Counted from the first letter of the stretch, positions 16,401 through 23,325 are shown. The stretch: DNA of 23,325 nucleotides from RGIG5579 sp045590715 (GCA_045590715.1 JAZNRO010000027.1:1-23325); one strand, 5' to 3'. Program-made: numbers and translations. The notes: generated by a model not told the origin, from the sequence alone.

Positions 16401-17924
16401 TTACATATGCTTTCTCTTAATATATACACAGGTTCCCAGTGCCATAATGGCAAGAGGAATTACAATGGCGGTAATGATACCGTAGGTATAAACTGCGCCT
16501 TGATCGATATCAATGGCATAGTCTTCCAGAACCTTGTAATGGGTTTCCATATGGATATCTTCGTCAGACAAAAGGCGAAGCATATTGTAGACGATATCCG
16601 TATTACCGAACTGTTCGCGGAAAGCGTTGGTTTCGGTAAAATAGGGAGAGCCGATCACCAAAAGATGAGAATAGGTCTTGGTGCTGTCAATATAGGTGAA
16701 GCGGGTGGAAATGGTCATCAGGTTAAAGGGACCTTTTTCCTTTACCACGCCTTCTTCGGTCATAATTTCAACGTAAGAGTTATCGGAACTAAAGAGCACC
16801 GGCTCTACGATGGAGTTTTCGCCGTCACCTTCGGAAAGGATCTTAATGGGCGCGGTAGACATAGAAATGGATCTGGGGGGGCTGGAAAGCTTTGTCAAAG
16901 ACTGGGTCAAAGCTGCCGCCACCGTATCGGTTTCGGTGTAATTGACGTAGATCATTTTATTGTCCTGGGTATGGCAATAAATATCGTCCATTACTACCTG
17001 GTTTCTCTCCACCTTCATACCCCAATCTGCCAAAAGTTCATCAAGAACCGGGAGAGTAGGAGTAGTGGGAGATGCGATCACTACCATAGAGCGGTAGTCG
17101 TTCAGGTAATCGGAAATTTTGGTATACTCGGTTACCACCGTATCGCTTTCGGAATAGGTCAGATCCTTTTGGGGGTTACACATAATGAGGATCTTGCTTT
17201 CAGGATTGATTTCATCCTTGGTCAGATCCACGGTTTCAATGGTAAATCCGCAATTGAGCAAAACCTCATTGAGTGCCTGGGGTACAGACTCGCCGTGGCC
17301 GGAGGTAAAGGTTACAATGGGGCTCTTATGAGCAGTGATATAAAGAACTGCCGCATTGAACTTCATTTCGCCCTGGAAGGCCCATACATTCTGTCCACCC
17401 TCATCATAAACCAGGCAGGAATCAAAGGTCAGGTAACGGAATGCGCCCTTCTCCAGAGAGTTGGAAATGATAATGGCGTCTTTATTGATATCATAACCCA
17501 GAGAGTTATAATAGGCATATTTTTCCGGGTGGATATTTAAGTCTTCGTTAAATTCAACGGTGATCTGGGGGTACTTTTCTGCATAGCTTTCTGCCAGATT
17601 TACCACCCAGGATTTCATCTCCTCTTCCATGATCAGGTCACGGGCCTGGTGGAAGCTGATCTTGATCTGGGGCTTTTCGCCGTTTTCTTCTTCATAAGCC
17701 TTCAGCTGCTCGGTAACCATTTCCGTGGTCTTTTCGCTGATGGAAAAGATCTGGTCATCGGTCAGATCGAAATAGAAGCTGAATTTAGAATCAAGGGCGG
17801 AAATGAGAGCGTTTACCAGAATGGTAGCCGCAATGAAGAAAGCGGTAAAGACCGTTGCAGTGGCACCGTATTTGAATCGTTTGGAAGACAAAATCTTGTT
17901 TTTCATCATTTGTTTCTTATCCAT
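16401..17924 (-). CDS. GldG-like ABC transporter auxiliary protein
   Basis: This resembles the GldG/ABC_transp_aux family, the large extracytoplasmic partner of gliding-type ABC exporters. The 507 residues show a basic N-terminus, a membrane helix at about 21-44, then the family opening FDLTDDQIFSISEKT (52-66), which matches the DLTxxxxFSLS-T pattern. A long mixed alpha/beta region follows with an IVTFTSGHGE segment (203-212), and a second membrane helix lies at about 479-502 ending in KRKHM. Both ends are in the cytosol and the bulk is outside. What it moves or senses is unknown. AAAGGA lies seven bases upstream of the ATG. The permease gene ends 28 bases before it and the DUF4340 gene starts eight bases after it, so the four genes are one unit. 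Confidence 0.85.
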   Translation of the reverse strand: MDKKQMMKNKILSSKRFKYGATATVFTAFFIAATILVNALISALDSKFSFYFDLTDDQIFSISEKTTEMVTEQLKAYEEENGEKPQIKISFHQARDLIMEEEMKSWVVNLAESYAEKYPQITVEFNEDLNIHPEKYAYYNSLGYDINKDAIIISNSLEKGAFRYLTFDSCLVYDEGGQNVWAFQGEMKFNAAVLYITAHKSPIVTFTSGHGESVPQALNEVLLNCGFTIETVDLTKDEINPESKILIMCNPQKDLTYSESDTVVTEYTKISDYLNDYRSMVVIASPTTPTLPVLDELLADWGMKVERNQVVMDDIYCHTQDNKMIYVNYTETDTVAAALTQSLTKLSSPPRSISMSTAPIKILSEGDGENSIVEPVLFSSDNSYVEIMTEEGVVKEKGPFNLMTISTRFTYIDSTKTYSHLLVIGSPYFTETNAFREQFGNTDIVYNMLRLLSDEDIHMETHYKVLEDYAIDIDQGAVYTYGIITAIVIPLAIMALGTCVYIKRKHM

Positions 17925-17952
17925 AATCTATCCTTTTTTGTCTTTACTGATT

Positions 17953-18657
17953 TTAAGACCAACGGCGCTTTTCAAATACGCGAATGGTCAGGAATATAAA
18001 TACGACGGAGATAGAAATATAATAGATCAGTGCTACTACATCAAAATAACCGTAGGTAAATACGTAGAAACGATCAAAAATACTCAGCCACTTCAAGGCA
18101 ACGCGCAAAGGGGTAAATTTTACGTAGTTTGCCAAAATTCCGAGAACTAAGGTTGCCGCGATAAATACCATGGTTACCAGTGCGGAAACCAGCTGATTTT
18201 CGGTGCAGGCGGAAATAAAAATACCGATAGCAACGAAAGCGGAACCGATGAGAAGGATTCCAAGGGTGGTGGAAAACATAATCACGGAATTGGGGTCACC
18301 GTAAAAATAAAGTACACTTAAATTGAGAGAAGATACCAAAAGAGTACCGGCAAACAAGGTGAAAGCCGCAAGATACTTTGCAAAGATCACACTGAAAAGG
18401 GATACGGGTGAGGTAAGGAGGATCTGCTCGGTCTTCGTCTTCTTTTCCTCACTGAACATACGCATGGTCAGAAGAGGAATGAGAATGATAAATAAATAGA
18501 GCAGGAAGGTGTAATAAACGTTTACCTCGCAAGTGCCGGAATAAAGGGTGGTATAGGTGAAAAGCAAGGAGGACATTGCGAGAAACAAGGCTACGTAGAT
18601 ATAGCCGATGGGGTTCACAAAATAAGAACGCAGTTCTTTCTTATAAATGGCAAACAT
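17953..18657 (-). CDS. ABC-2 type permease (GldF-like)
   Basis: This is the membrane subunit of the gliding-type ABC transporter. The 234 residues contain six predicted membrane helices (about 17-37, 48-68, 93-118, 127-150, 157-178 and 205-226). The cytosolic coupling region after helix 2 reads MRMFSEEKKTKTEQILLTSP (65-84), the family's typical E-E---T-E-LLTSPV motif. Length is normal for GldF-like half-permeases, which act as dimers. The start lies three bases after the ATPase stop, with GGGAGG inside the end of the ATPase gene, so translation is likely coupled. The substrate cannot be told from sequence. Confidence 0.9.
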   Translation of the reverse strand: MFAIYKKELRSYFVNPIGYIYVALFLAMSSLLFTYTTLYSGTCEVNVYYTFLLYLFIILIPLLTMRMFSEEKKTKTEQILLTSPVSLFSVIFAKYLAAFTLFAGTLLVSSLNLSVLYFYGDPNSVIMFSTTLGILLIGSAFVAIGIFISACTENQLVSALVTMVFIAATLVLGILANYVKFTPLRVALKWLSIFDRFYVFTYGYFDVVALIYYISISVVFIFLTIRVFEKRRWS

Positions 18658-18660
18658 TCT

Positions 18661-19623
18661 TTACTTTCCTCCCTTCTTCTCTTTTTTCTGGCCTTTATCC
18701 ATAATGAGGGCAAGGAATACGTCTTCCAGATCCATTCCCATTACGTCCATACCGATAACGGGCCATCTCTTTTCAGCCAGAGCAAAGAACAGGGGCTTGC
18801 GAATATCGATATTCTCTGCGCTTTCGATCAAAAAGGCGGTGCTATCCCCTTCTCTCTGACCGATCACTTCCGCATAGACAACGCCGGGAGTGGCTTTAAT
18901 AAGCTTTAATACCTCATTCTGGGGACCGCAGATATGATAGGTCATTCTTCTCTTTTCTTCTACGGCGCGGGCGATATTTTCGGTCTTTTCGTCTGCTACC
19001 ACGCGGCCTTTATTGATAACCACGATACGGTCGCAGATCGCCTGCACCTCGGACAGAATGTGAGTAGAAAGAATGATCGTATGCTCTTTACCCAGCTTTT
19101 TAATCAGGTTTCTGATCTCAATGATCTGCTTGGGGTCAAGACCTACGGTAGGCTCATCAAAAATGAGCACAGGGGGATTTCCTACCAGCGCCTGGGCAAT
19201 ACCCACTCTCTGACGGTAACCTTTGGAAAGGTTTTTGATCACACGGTTATACACGTCGGTGATCTTTACAACGTCACAGATCTCCTTTAGGTGCTTTTCG
19301 CGATCCAAGCGGCAACGCTTCAGATCATACACGAAATTGAGATACTCTTTTACGGTCAGATCGCCGTAAAGAGGAGGCTGTTCCGGTAAGAAACCGATTT
19401 TTTTCTTGGCTTCGATGGGATCTTCAAAAATGTCGATTCCGTCAATTTTGGCAGTTCCTTCCGTTGCGGAAAGGTAACCGGTCAAAATGTTCAGTGTGGT
19501 AGACTTGCCGGCACCGTTAGGTCCGAGAAAGCCCATAATTTCACCGGCACCTACGGTAAAACTTACGTGATCTGCGGCAAGTTTTGCTCCGTAGCGTTTG
19601 GTGATACCATTGATTTCAATCAT
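18661..19623 (-). CDS. ABC transporter ATP-binding protein (GldA-like)
   Basis: This is the cytosolic motor of the transporter. The 320 residues show Walker A GPNGAGKST (34-42), a Q-loop at PEQPPLY (80-86), the signature LSKGYRQRVG (132-141), Walker B LIFDEPTVGLDP (153-164) and the H-loop STHILSE (186-192). A C-terminal extension (about 215-320) of the DUF4162 kind is common in ABC-2 exporters and ends in a Lys/Gly-rich tail. All catalytic motifs are intact. It begins 28 bases after aspS, with GAAAGGAAAG upstream of the ATG. An ABC exporter gene set behind a tRNA synthetase gene is unusual. Confidence 0.93.
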   Translation of the reverse strand: MIEINGITKRYGAKLAADHVSFTVGAGEIMGFLGPNGAGKSTTLNILTGYLSATEGTAKIDGIDIFEDPIEAKKKIGFLPEQPPLYGDLTVKEYLNFVYDLKRCRLDREKHLKEICDVVKITDVYNRVIKNLSKGYRQRVGIAQALVGNPPVLIFDEPTVGLDPKQIIEIRNLIKKLGKEHTIILSTHILSEVQAICDRIVVINKGRVVADEKTENIARAVEEKRRMTYHICGPQNEVLKLIKATPGVVYAEVIGQREGDSTAFLIESAENIDIRKPLFFALAEKRWPVIGMDVMGMDLEDVFLALIMDKGQKKEKKGGK

Positions 19624-19651
19624 TTAAAATTCTCTTTCCTTTCAGAAAAGT

Positions 19652-21421
19652 TTATTCCTGATCTTCTACGACCTGAATCTTCAGTTCGTCCAGCGCTTCG
19701 CCGGGTACGGGAGCGGGACAGCTTGTCATCAGTTCACAAGCGTTCTGCACCTTGGGAAAGGCAATGCAATCACGGATAGCATCCAATCCCAGAAGGAGAC
19801 TTACCAAACGGTCGAAACCGAAGGCAAGGCCTGCGTGAGGAGGAACGCCGTAGCGGAAGGCTTCCAGAAGGAAACCGAATTTTTCGTTTGCTTCTTCATC
19901 GGTAAGGCCGATGATATCAAATACCTTTTGCTGAATATCTCTCTTATGGATACGGACAGAGCCGCCGCCAACTTCCCAGCCGTTGATAATAATATCATAG
20001 GCTTTGGCGCGAACCTTTTCCGGCGCGGTATCAAGGAGAGGAATATCTTCATCCTTGGGCGCGGTAAAGGGATGGTGCATGGCCTTATATCTTCCGGTTT
20101 CCGCTTCCTTTTCAAACATGGGGAAATCGGTAACCCAAAGAAGTTTAAATTCATTTTTATCGTAAAAGTCGTAGGCCTGGCCGCATTTGTTACGCAGTGC
20201 GCCAAGGGAGTCGAATACAACGGCGGGATCGGAATCCGCTACGATGAATACCACGTCGCCTTTTTCAAAGTTTACGGCTTCTTCGATCTTTTTGTTTTCC
20301 TCTTCGGTGAGGAACTTGGCATAGGAAGAAGTCTTTTCTTCCCCGCCCTTCAGCCAGGCAAGTCCTTTTGCACGGTAGGTCTTTACAAAATCGGTAAGCT
20401 TATCAATTTCTTTTCTGGGCATCCGGTCTGCTACGCCCTTTACGTTGATGGCGCGAACGGAGCCGCCGGCCTGGATCGCACCGGAGAATACTTTGAACTC
20501 ACAGTTCTTCAAAATCTCCGTCAGATCGCAAAGCTTCATATCAAAACGGATATCAGGCTTATCGGAACCGTAAGATTCCATAGCTTCTTTCCAGGGCATT
20601 CTTAAAAACGGAGTTTCAAGTTCAATACCCAGTACGTCTTTAAACACCTTTTTCAAAAAGCCTTCGTTTACACCGATTACGTCATCTTCATCGGCAAAGG
20701 ACATTTCAAGGTCCAGCTGGGTAAATTCCGGCTGACGGTCTGCACGAAGGTCTTCATCGCGGAAGCACTTTGCGATCTGCATATAGCGGTCGAAACCGGA
20801 AACCATCAAAAGCTGTTTATAAAGCTGGGGAGACTGGGGAAGCGCATAGAAGGAGCCGGGATGAACACGGCTGGGGACCAGATAGTCTCTGGCGCCTTCG
20901 GGAGTAGATTTGATGAGGATGGGAGTTTCGATCTCCAAAAATCCTTCGGTATCAAAATAGTCTCTGGCGCTCTTTGCCAACTGATGGCGGAAGAGGATAT
21001 TCTTCTGAAGCTGGGGATGGCGGAGATTGAGGTAGCGGTATTTCAGACGGACCTCATCCTTTACGTCCATAGAATTTAAGACTTCAAAAGGAGGGGTCTG
21101 TGCTTCGGAGAGGATCTCAAGTTTCTCTACGTAAAGTTCGATAGAGCCGGTGGGAAGATTGGGATTTACCGCTCCTTCTGCTCTGGCGCGAAGGACACCT
21201 TCGCAGGCGAGCACGTATTCGGTACGGATATTAAAAGCCAGGTCGAAAACCGCTTTATCCGTATTTTCGTCAAAGGCAAGCTGGAGGATACCGCTGCGGT
21301 CACGCAGGTCAATGAAGATAAGAGATCCTAAATCTCTCTGCTTCTGCACCCATCCGCACACCTTTACTCTTTTTCCAATGTCACCGGCAGAAAAATTTGC
21401 CACATAATCTGTTCTTTGCAT
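19652..21421 (-). CDS. aspS: Aspartate--tRNA ligase
   Basis: AspRS is a class II synthetase that charges tRNA-Asp. The 589 residues match the bacterial type: an OB-fold anticodon domain (1-105) with GWVQKQRDLGSLIFIDLRDR-like residues (23-42), catalytic motif 2 FRDEDLRADRQPEF (220-233), the inserted GAD domain (about 300-410) and motif 3 GLAFGFDRLV (531-540). In the tRNA-recognition region it has Leu31, as in Asp-specific enzymes, and Gly83, as in enzymes that also charge tRNA-Asn, so its specificity cannot be read safely. The ribosome site is weak (AAAAGAGAAAA). The upstream gap to mgsA is 25 bases, which leaves no room for a T-box leader. Confidence 0.97.
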   Translation of the reverse strand: MQRTDYVANFSAGDIGKRVKVCGWVQKQRDLGSLIFIDLRDRSGILQLAFDENTDKAVFDLAFNIRTEYVLACEGVLRARAEGAVNPNLPTGSIELYVEKLEILSEAQTPPFEVLNSMDVKDEVRLKYRYLNLRHPQLQKNILFRHQLAKSARDYFDTEGFLEIETPILIKSTPEGARDYLVPSRVHPGSFYALPQSPQLYKQLLMVSGFDRYMQIAKCFRDEDLRADRQPEFTQLDLEMSFADEDDVIGVNEGFLKKVFKDVLGIELETPFLRMPWKEAMESYGSDKPDIRFDMKLCDLTEILKNCEFKVFSGAIQAGGSVRAINVKGVADRMPRKEIDKLTDFVKTYRAKGLAWLKGGEEKTSSYAKFLTEEENKKIEEAVNFEKGDVVFIVADSDPAVVFDSLGALRNKCGQAYDFYDKNEFKLLWVTDFPMFEKEAETGRYKAMHHPFTAPKDEDIPLLDTAPEKVRAKAYDIIINGWEVGGGSVRIHKRDIQQKVFDIIGLTDEEANEKFGFLLEAFRYGVPPHAGLAFGFDRLVSLLLGLDAIRDCIAFPKVQNACELMTSCPAPVPGEALDELKIQVVEDQE

Positions 21422-21446
21422 ATGTTTTCTCTTTTCTGGATAAAAA

Positions 21447-21836
21447 TTATTTTAAATTCTGACGCCAATCCAAGTCACCGCGATCCAGTGCCAGGATCAG
21501 TGCTTCCGCCGTAGCAAGATTGGTAGCCAGGGGAAGATTATACGTATCACAAAGCTGAATGATCCGGGCATCTCCCGCATCAAACTCATCGGAAGCATCT
21601 CTGAAATAGAGGAGAAGATCGATCTCCCCGTAAGCGATACGGGATGCGATCTGCTCTGTTCCGCCGTCGATACCGGGAAGTACCAGGTCGAAATCAAGAC
21701 CGGTAGCTTCGCTGATAAAACGGCCGGTAGTTGCGGTGGAACAAAGCTTATGCTTTGCTAAAATACCACAATATGCGATGCAAAGCTGGGTCATCAATTC
21801 TTTTTTATCATCTTGCGCAATAAGAGCGATCTGCAT
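21447..21836 (-). CDS. Methylglyoxal synthase homologue with altered active site
   Basis: By overall sequence this is a methylglyoxal synthase (MgsA; DHAP to methylglyoxal plus phosphate). The 129 residues carry the family's TTG-FIS-ATG segment (36-46) and the clostridial ending LATNLATAEALILALDRGDL (102-121). Yet key residues differ from E. coli MgsA. His19 of the AHD motif is Gln (AQDD, 7-10). GPMGGDQQ with catalytic Asp71 is GIDGGTEQ, Thr replacing Asp. The HDPD loop with His98 reads FDAGD, keeping only the final Asp (Asp101 equivalent). Asp91 is kept (YFRDA). The remaining phosphate-loop residues suggest ligand binding without the normal chemistry. I leave the gene symbol blank. GGAGG lies nine bases before the ATG. 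It follows the minD-like gene, as in clostridial min loci. Confidence 0.85.
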   Translation of the reverse strand: MQIALIAQDDKKELMTQLCIAYCGILAKHKLCSTATTGRFISEATGLDFDLVLPGIDGGTEQIASRIAYGEIDLLLYFRDASDEFDAGDARIIQLCDTYNLPLATNLATAEALILALDRGDLDWRQNLK

Positions 21837-21867
21837 AGATATTTACCTCCGCAAAATATACTGCCGT

Positions 21868-22644
21868 TTAATAGAAACGGCCTCTCTTTTTCTTTTTCAT
21901 AACACCGTCCAGAAGAGGAACTCTCTCCCCCAGCACTCTCTGGCAGATATTTCCGATGGCGTGTCCCGCCATGCTCTTTTTTGCCGCCGCAAGGGGAATT
22001 CCCCGGGCGAGAGCTTTTTCTGCCTCTGCGTCAAACGGTACGACGCCGATAATGGGAACACTGGTACGGCTGATCACATCCACCACGCGGAAGGGGTTAT
22101 CCCCGGGCCGACGGATGCGGAAGGAATTTAGAACAAGTTTTGCCTTTTCGGGTTCTTTCAGGCGCATCGCACAGCGCTCTGCGGCGCGAACGGCGGTAGG
22201 AGCGGCAGTGGTCACAAGCAAGGTCAGATCCACAAGGCCGGAGTCCTCCAAAAAGTGGAATGCGGCGCCGCCACCGGCGGGCATATCAAACAAAACGATA
22301 TCAAAATAGTCCTTTAAATAAAGTAAAAGGGCGTCAAAACTTTCCTGGGAAACCGAGGAAAGGCTGGATTCATTGAAAAATACGGGAGCGGAAAGAAACC
22401 AAATGCCGTCATCTCCGGGGAACAGCGCTTTTTCGGGCTGGACCTGACCGGTTAAAAGATCCGGAAAGGTAGGGATCACAGAATCTTCTCTTCCCAGAGC
22501 GATATCAAGACCGCCGGTACCAAGATCCATATCTACGGCAAGGATCCTCTTACCCATACGGGCAGCCTTATAAGAAAGACTGGCAGACAGAACGGTTTTA
22601 CCAACGCCGCCCTTCAGGCTGGTTACAACAATTACCTGACCCAA
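21868..22644 (-). CDS. MinD-like ParA/MinD family ATPase
   Basis: MinD-type ATPases dimerise on the membrane and position the division septum with MinC and MinE. I set the start at the TTG at 22644 (MGQVIVVTSLKGG), because AAGGAGG sits eight bases before it. The ATG at 22671 has no site and would add nine unusual residues. The resulting 258 residues keep the deviant Walker A KGGVGKT (11-17), the DMDLG loop (38-42), and Walker B VLFDMPAG (117-124). The final GERVPLLDGVMKKKKRGRFY matches MinD up to VPLLD, but the normal amphipathic membrane-targeting helix is replaced by a short basic tail. No minC or minE is in the window. A general MinD/FlhG-like role remains possible. It leads the seven-gene minus-strand run. 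Confidence 0.85.
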   Translation of the reverse strand: MGQVIVVTSLKGGVGKTVLSASLSYKAARMGKRILAVDMDLGTGGLDIALGREDSVIPTFPDLLTGQVQPEKALFPGDDGIWFLSAPVFFNESSLSSVSQESFDALLLYLKDYFDIVLFDMPAGGGAAFHFLEDSGLVDLTLLVTTAAPTAVRAAERCAMRLKEPEKAKLVLNSFRIRRPGDNPFRVVDVISRTSVPIIGVVPFDAEAEKALARGIPLAAAKKSMAGHAIGNICQRVLGERVPLLDGVMKKKKRGRFY

Positions 22645-22695
22645 ACTCCGTCCCTCCTTAAAAATGTACATAATGTCCGCTTTTTACCACATATC

Positions 22696-22724
22696 AGTTT
22701 ACCACAAAACCCATATGCAGTCAA
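22696..22724 (-). promoter_or_regulatory. Promoter of the minD-like operon
   Basis: On the minus strand: -35 TTGACT (22724-22719), a 17-base spacer, -10 TAAACT (22701-22696). The predicted start near 22689 gives a leader of about 45 nt containing AAGGAGG. All seven genes downstream are spaced 3-31 bases apart with no internal terminator, so this promoter could serve all of them. Extra promoters ahead of aspS cannot be excluded. Confidence 0.68.
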
Positions 22725-22826
22725 GTTTTTGCCCCATATTTTGGCACTTTTCACAAATTTTCCAAGGATTTTTTCCACACGAAAAACGCCCTTCTTTTTT
22801 TCTTTTTCTCCCCGATCCGTGCACAA

Positions 22827-22850
22827 AAGACTTTTTCCGTCAAAAGTCTT
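22827..22850. promoter_or_regulatory. Inverted repeat overlapping the metK -35 box
   Basis: AAGACTTTT (22827-22835) and AAAAGTCTT (22842-22850) form a perfect 9-base inverted repeat with a 6-base centre. Its right arm overlaps the first two bases of the metK -35 box. The position fits a repressor operator or a weak hairpin upstream of the transcript; no known regulator site was recognised. Confidence 0.45.
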
Positions 22851-22877
22851 GATTTTGCCCTTGTTTCGAGTTATAAT
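22849..22877 (+). promoter_or_regulatory. Promoter of metK
   Basis: TTGATT (22849-22854), a 17-base spacer, TATAAT (22872-22877). The start predicted near 22884 gives a leader of about 31 nt with AAGGAA. That is too short for a SAM riboswitch, the usual control of metK in many Clostridia and Bacilli. Confidence 0.82.
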
Positions 22878-22914
22878 AATCGGAGATAAGTTACGAAAAA
22901 AAGGAAATGTATCT

Positions 22915-23325
22915 ATGAGACAATTTTTTACCTCTGAATCCGTTACGGAAGGACATCCCGATAAGATCTGTGACCAGATCTCCGACGGAATCCTGGACGC
23001 CATTTTGGAAAAAGATCCCACTGCCAGAGTTGCCTGCGAAACCGCTGTTACCACCGGTCTTGTTTTGGTAATGGGCGAGATCACCACCAAAGCCATTGTA
23101 GATTTCCAGGCCATCGCCAGAGAGACTATCCGCAGTATCGGCTACGACCGTGCAAAATTCGGTTTTGACTGTGATACCTGTGCGGTGATCAGCTCTATTC
23201 ATCAGCAGTCCCCCGACATTGCCATGGGTGTTGATGCGGAAGGTGCAGGAGATCAGGGTATGATGTTTGGCTACGCCTGCAACGAAACCCCCGAACTGAT
23301 GCCCCTGCCCATTTCTCTTTCCCAC
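22915..23325 (+). CDS. metK: S-adenosylmethionine synthetase, N-terminal part (cut by window edge)
   Basis: MetK makes S-adenosylmethionine from methionine and ATP. The visible 137 codons begin MRQFFTSESVTEGHPDKICD, the ATP-binding and catalytic N-terminal motif, with the His of the GHPDK segment. They continue through CETAVTTGLVLVMGEI and the central GAGDQGMMFGYA motif, with the usual spacing. The frame is open to the window edge; the family is about 390-400 residues, so roughly a third is seen. AAGGAA lies eight bases before the ATG. A nearby upstream ATG at 22907 runs into a stop after three codons. It is divergent from the minD-like gene. Confidence 0.97.
   Translation, partial: MRQFFTSESVTEGHPDKICDQISDGILDAILEKDPTARVACETAVTTGLVLVMGEITTKAIVDFQAIARETIRSIGYDRAKFGFDCDTCAVISSIHQQSPDIAMGVDAEGAGDQGMMFGYACNETPELMPLPISLSH

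Noticed and set aside
16374..17540. Long plus-strand open frame of about 388 codons opposite the GldG-like gene
   Set aside because: It lies antisense to a well-supported gene with a good ribosome site and family motifs. The translated product is His/Gly/Ile-rich without recognisable domains and has no ribosome binding site. It is a by-product of codon use on the other strand.
19835..20605. Plus-strand open frame of about 256 codons inside aspS
   Set aside because: Antisense to conserved AspRS sequence, with no start signals; a shadow frame.
21422..21446. Possible T-box leader before aspS
   Set aside because: Only 25 bases separate mgsA and aspS, far too short for a T-box element, and no T-box consensus is present.
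21838..22914. Possible mobile or defence island around the minD-like gene (ParA-type partition system)
   Set aside because: No ParB, transposase, integrase or repeats flank it. The protein keeps MinD-type sequence to VPLLD, and its neighbours are housekeeping genes.
22891..23325. Minus-strand open frame opposite metK
   Set aside because: The plus-strand translation gives unmistakable S-adenosylmethionine synthetase motifs with a promoter and ribosome site, so the antisense frame is incidental.

Overview
The window looks like a stretch of chromosomal housekeeping genes from a low-to-mid GC monoderm Firmicute, most likely a member of class Clostridia. The reasons are the gene order gdpP-rplI-dnaB and tilS-hpt-ftsH, the strong AAGGAGG-type ribosome binding sites, promoters with extended -10 boxes (TGnTATAAT), the minD-mgsA pairing typical of clostridial min loci, and a BspA-type leucine-rich-repeat lipoprotein of a kind common in gut Firmicutes. 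I cannot name a genus. I saw no IS element, integrase, tRNA, rRNA or CRISPR array, and no obvious shift in base composition.

Layout, left to right. (a) The last codons of an unidentified gene and its terminator. (b) Plus strand: hflX and a type IIA topoisomerase A subunit (parC/gyrA-like), ended by a bidirectional terminator shared with xpt. (c) xpt (xanthine phosphoribosyltransferase) on the minus strand, with its own promoter and a leader too short for a purine riboswitch. (d) A divergent plus-strand operon of seven genes, gdpP-rplI-dnaB-tilS-hpt-ftsH-gpsA, from one extended -10 promoter to one terminator. It covers c-di-AMP breakdown, ribosome, replication helicase, tRNA-Ile lysidine formation, purine salvage, membrane proteolysis and phospholipid backbone synthesis. 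(e) A single-gene unit for a secreted lipoprotein with Cys/His repeats and leucine-rich repeats. (f) A convergent minus-strand run of seven closely spaced genes, read as minD-like, mgsA-like, aspS, ABC ATPase, ABC-2 permease, GldG-like protein and DUF4340 protein. (g) A divergent metK, cut by the right edge.

Points of most interest. The methylglyoxal synthase homologue has lost the catalytic Asp and two active-site His of the family while keeping the rest of the fold signature, so it may not make methylglyoxal. The MinD homologue sits next to it without MinC, MinE or RodA, starts at a TTG, and has an abbreviated basic C-terminus instead of a normal membrane-targeting helix. A complete gliding-type (GldA/GldF/GldG) exporter with its DUF4340 partner is wired downstream of aspS in what should be a non-gliding organism. 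The topoisomerase has Ala where quinolone-sensitive enzymes usually have Ser. No stretch longer than 300 bases lacks a gene; the largest gaps (4325-4541 and 22645-22914) hold divergent promoters.
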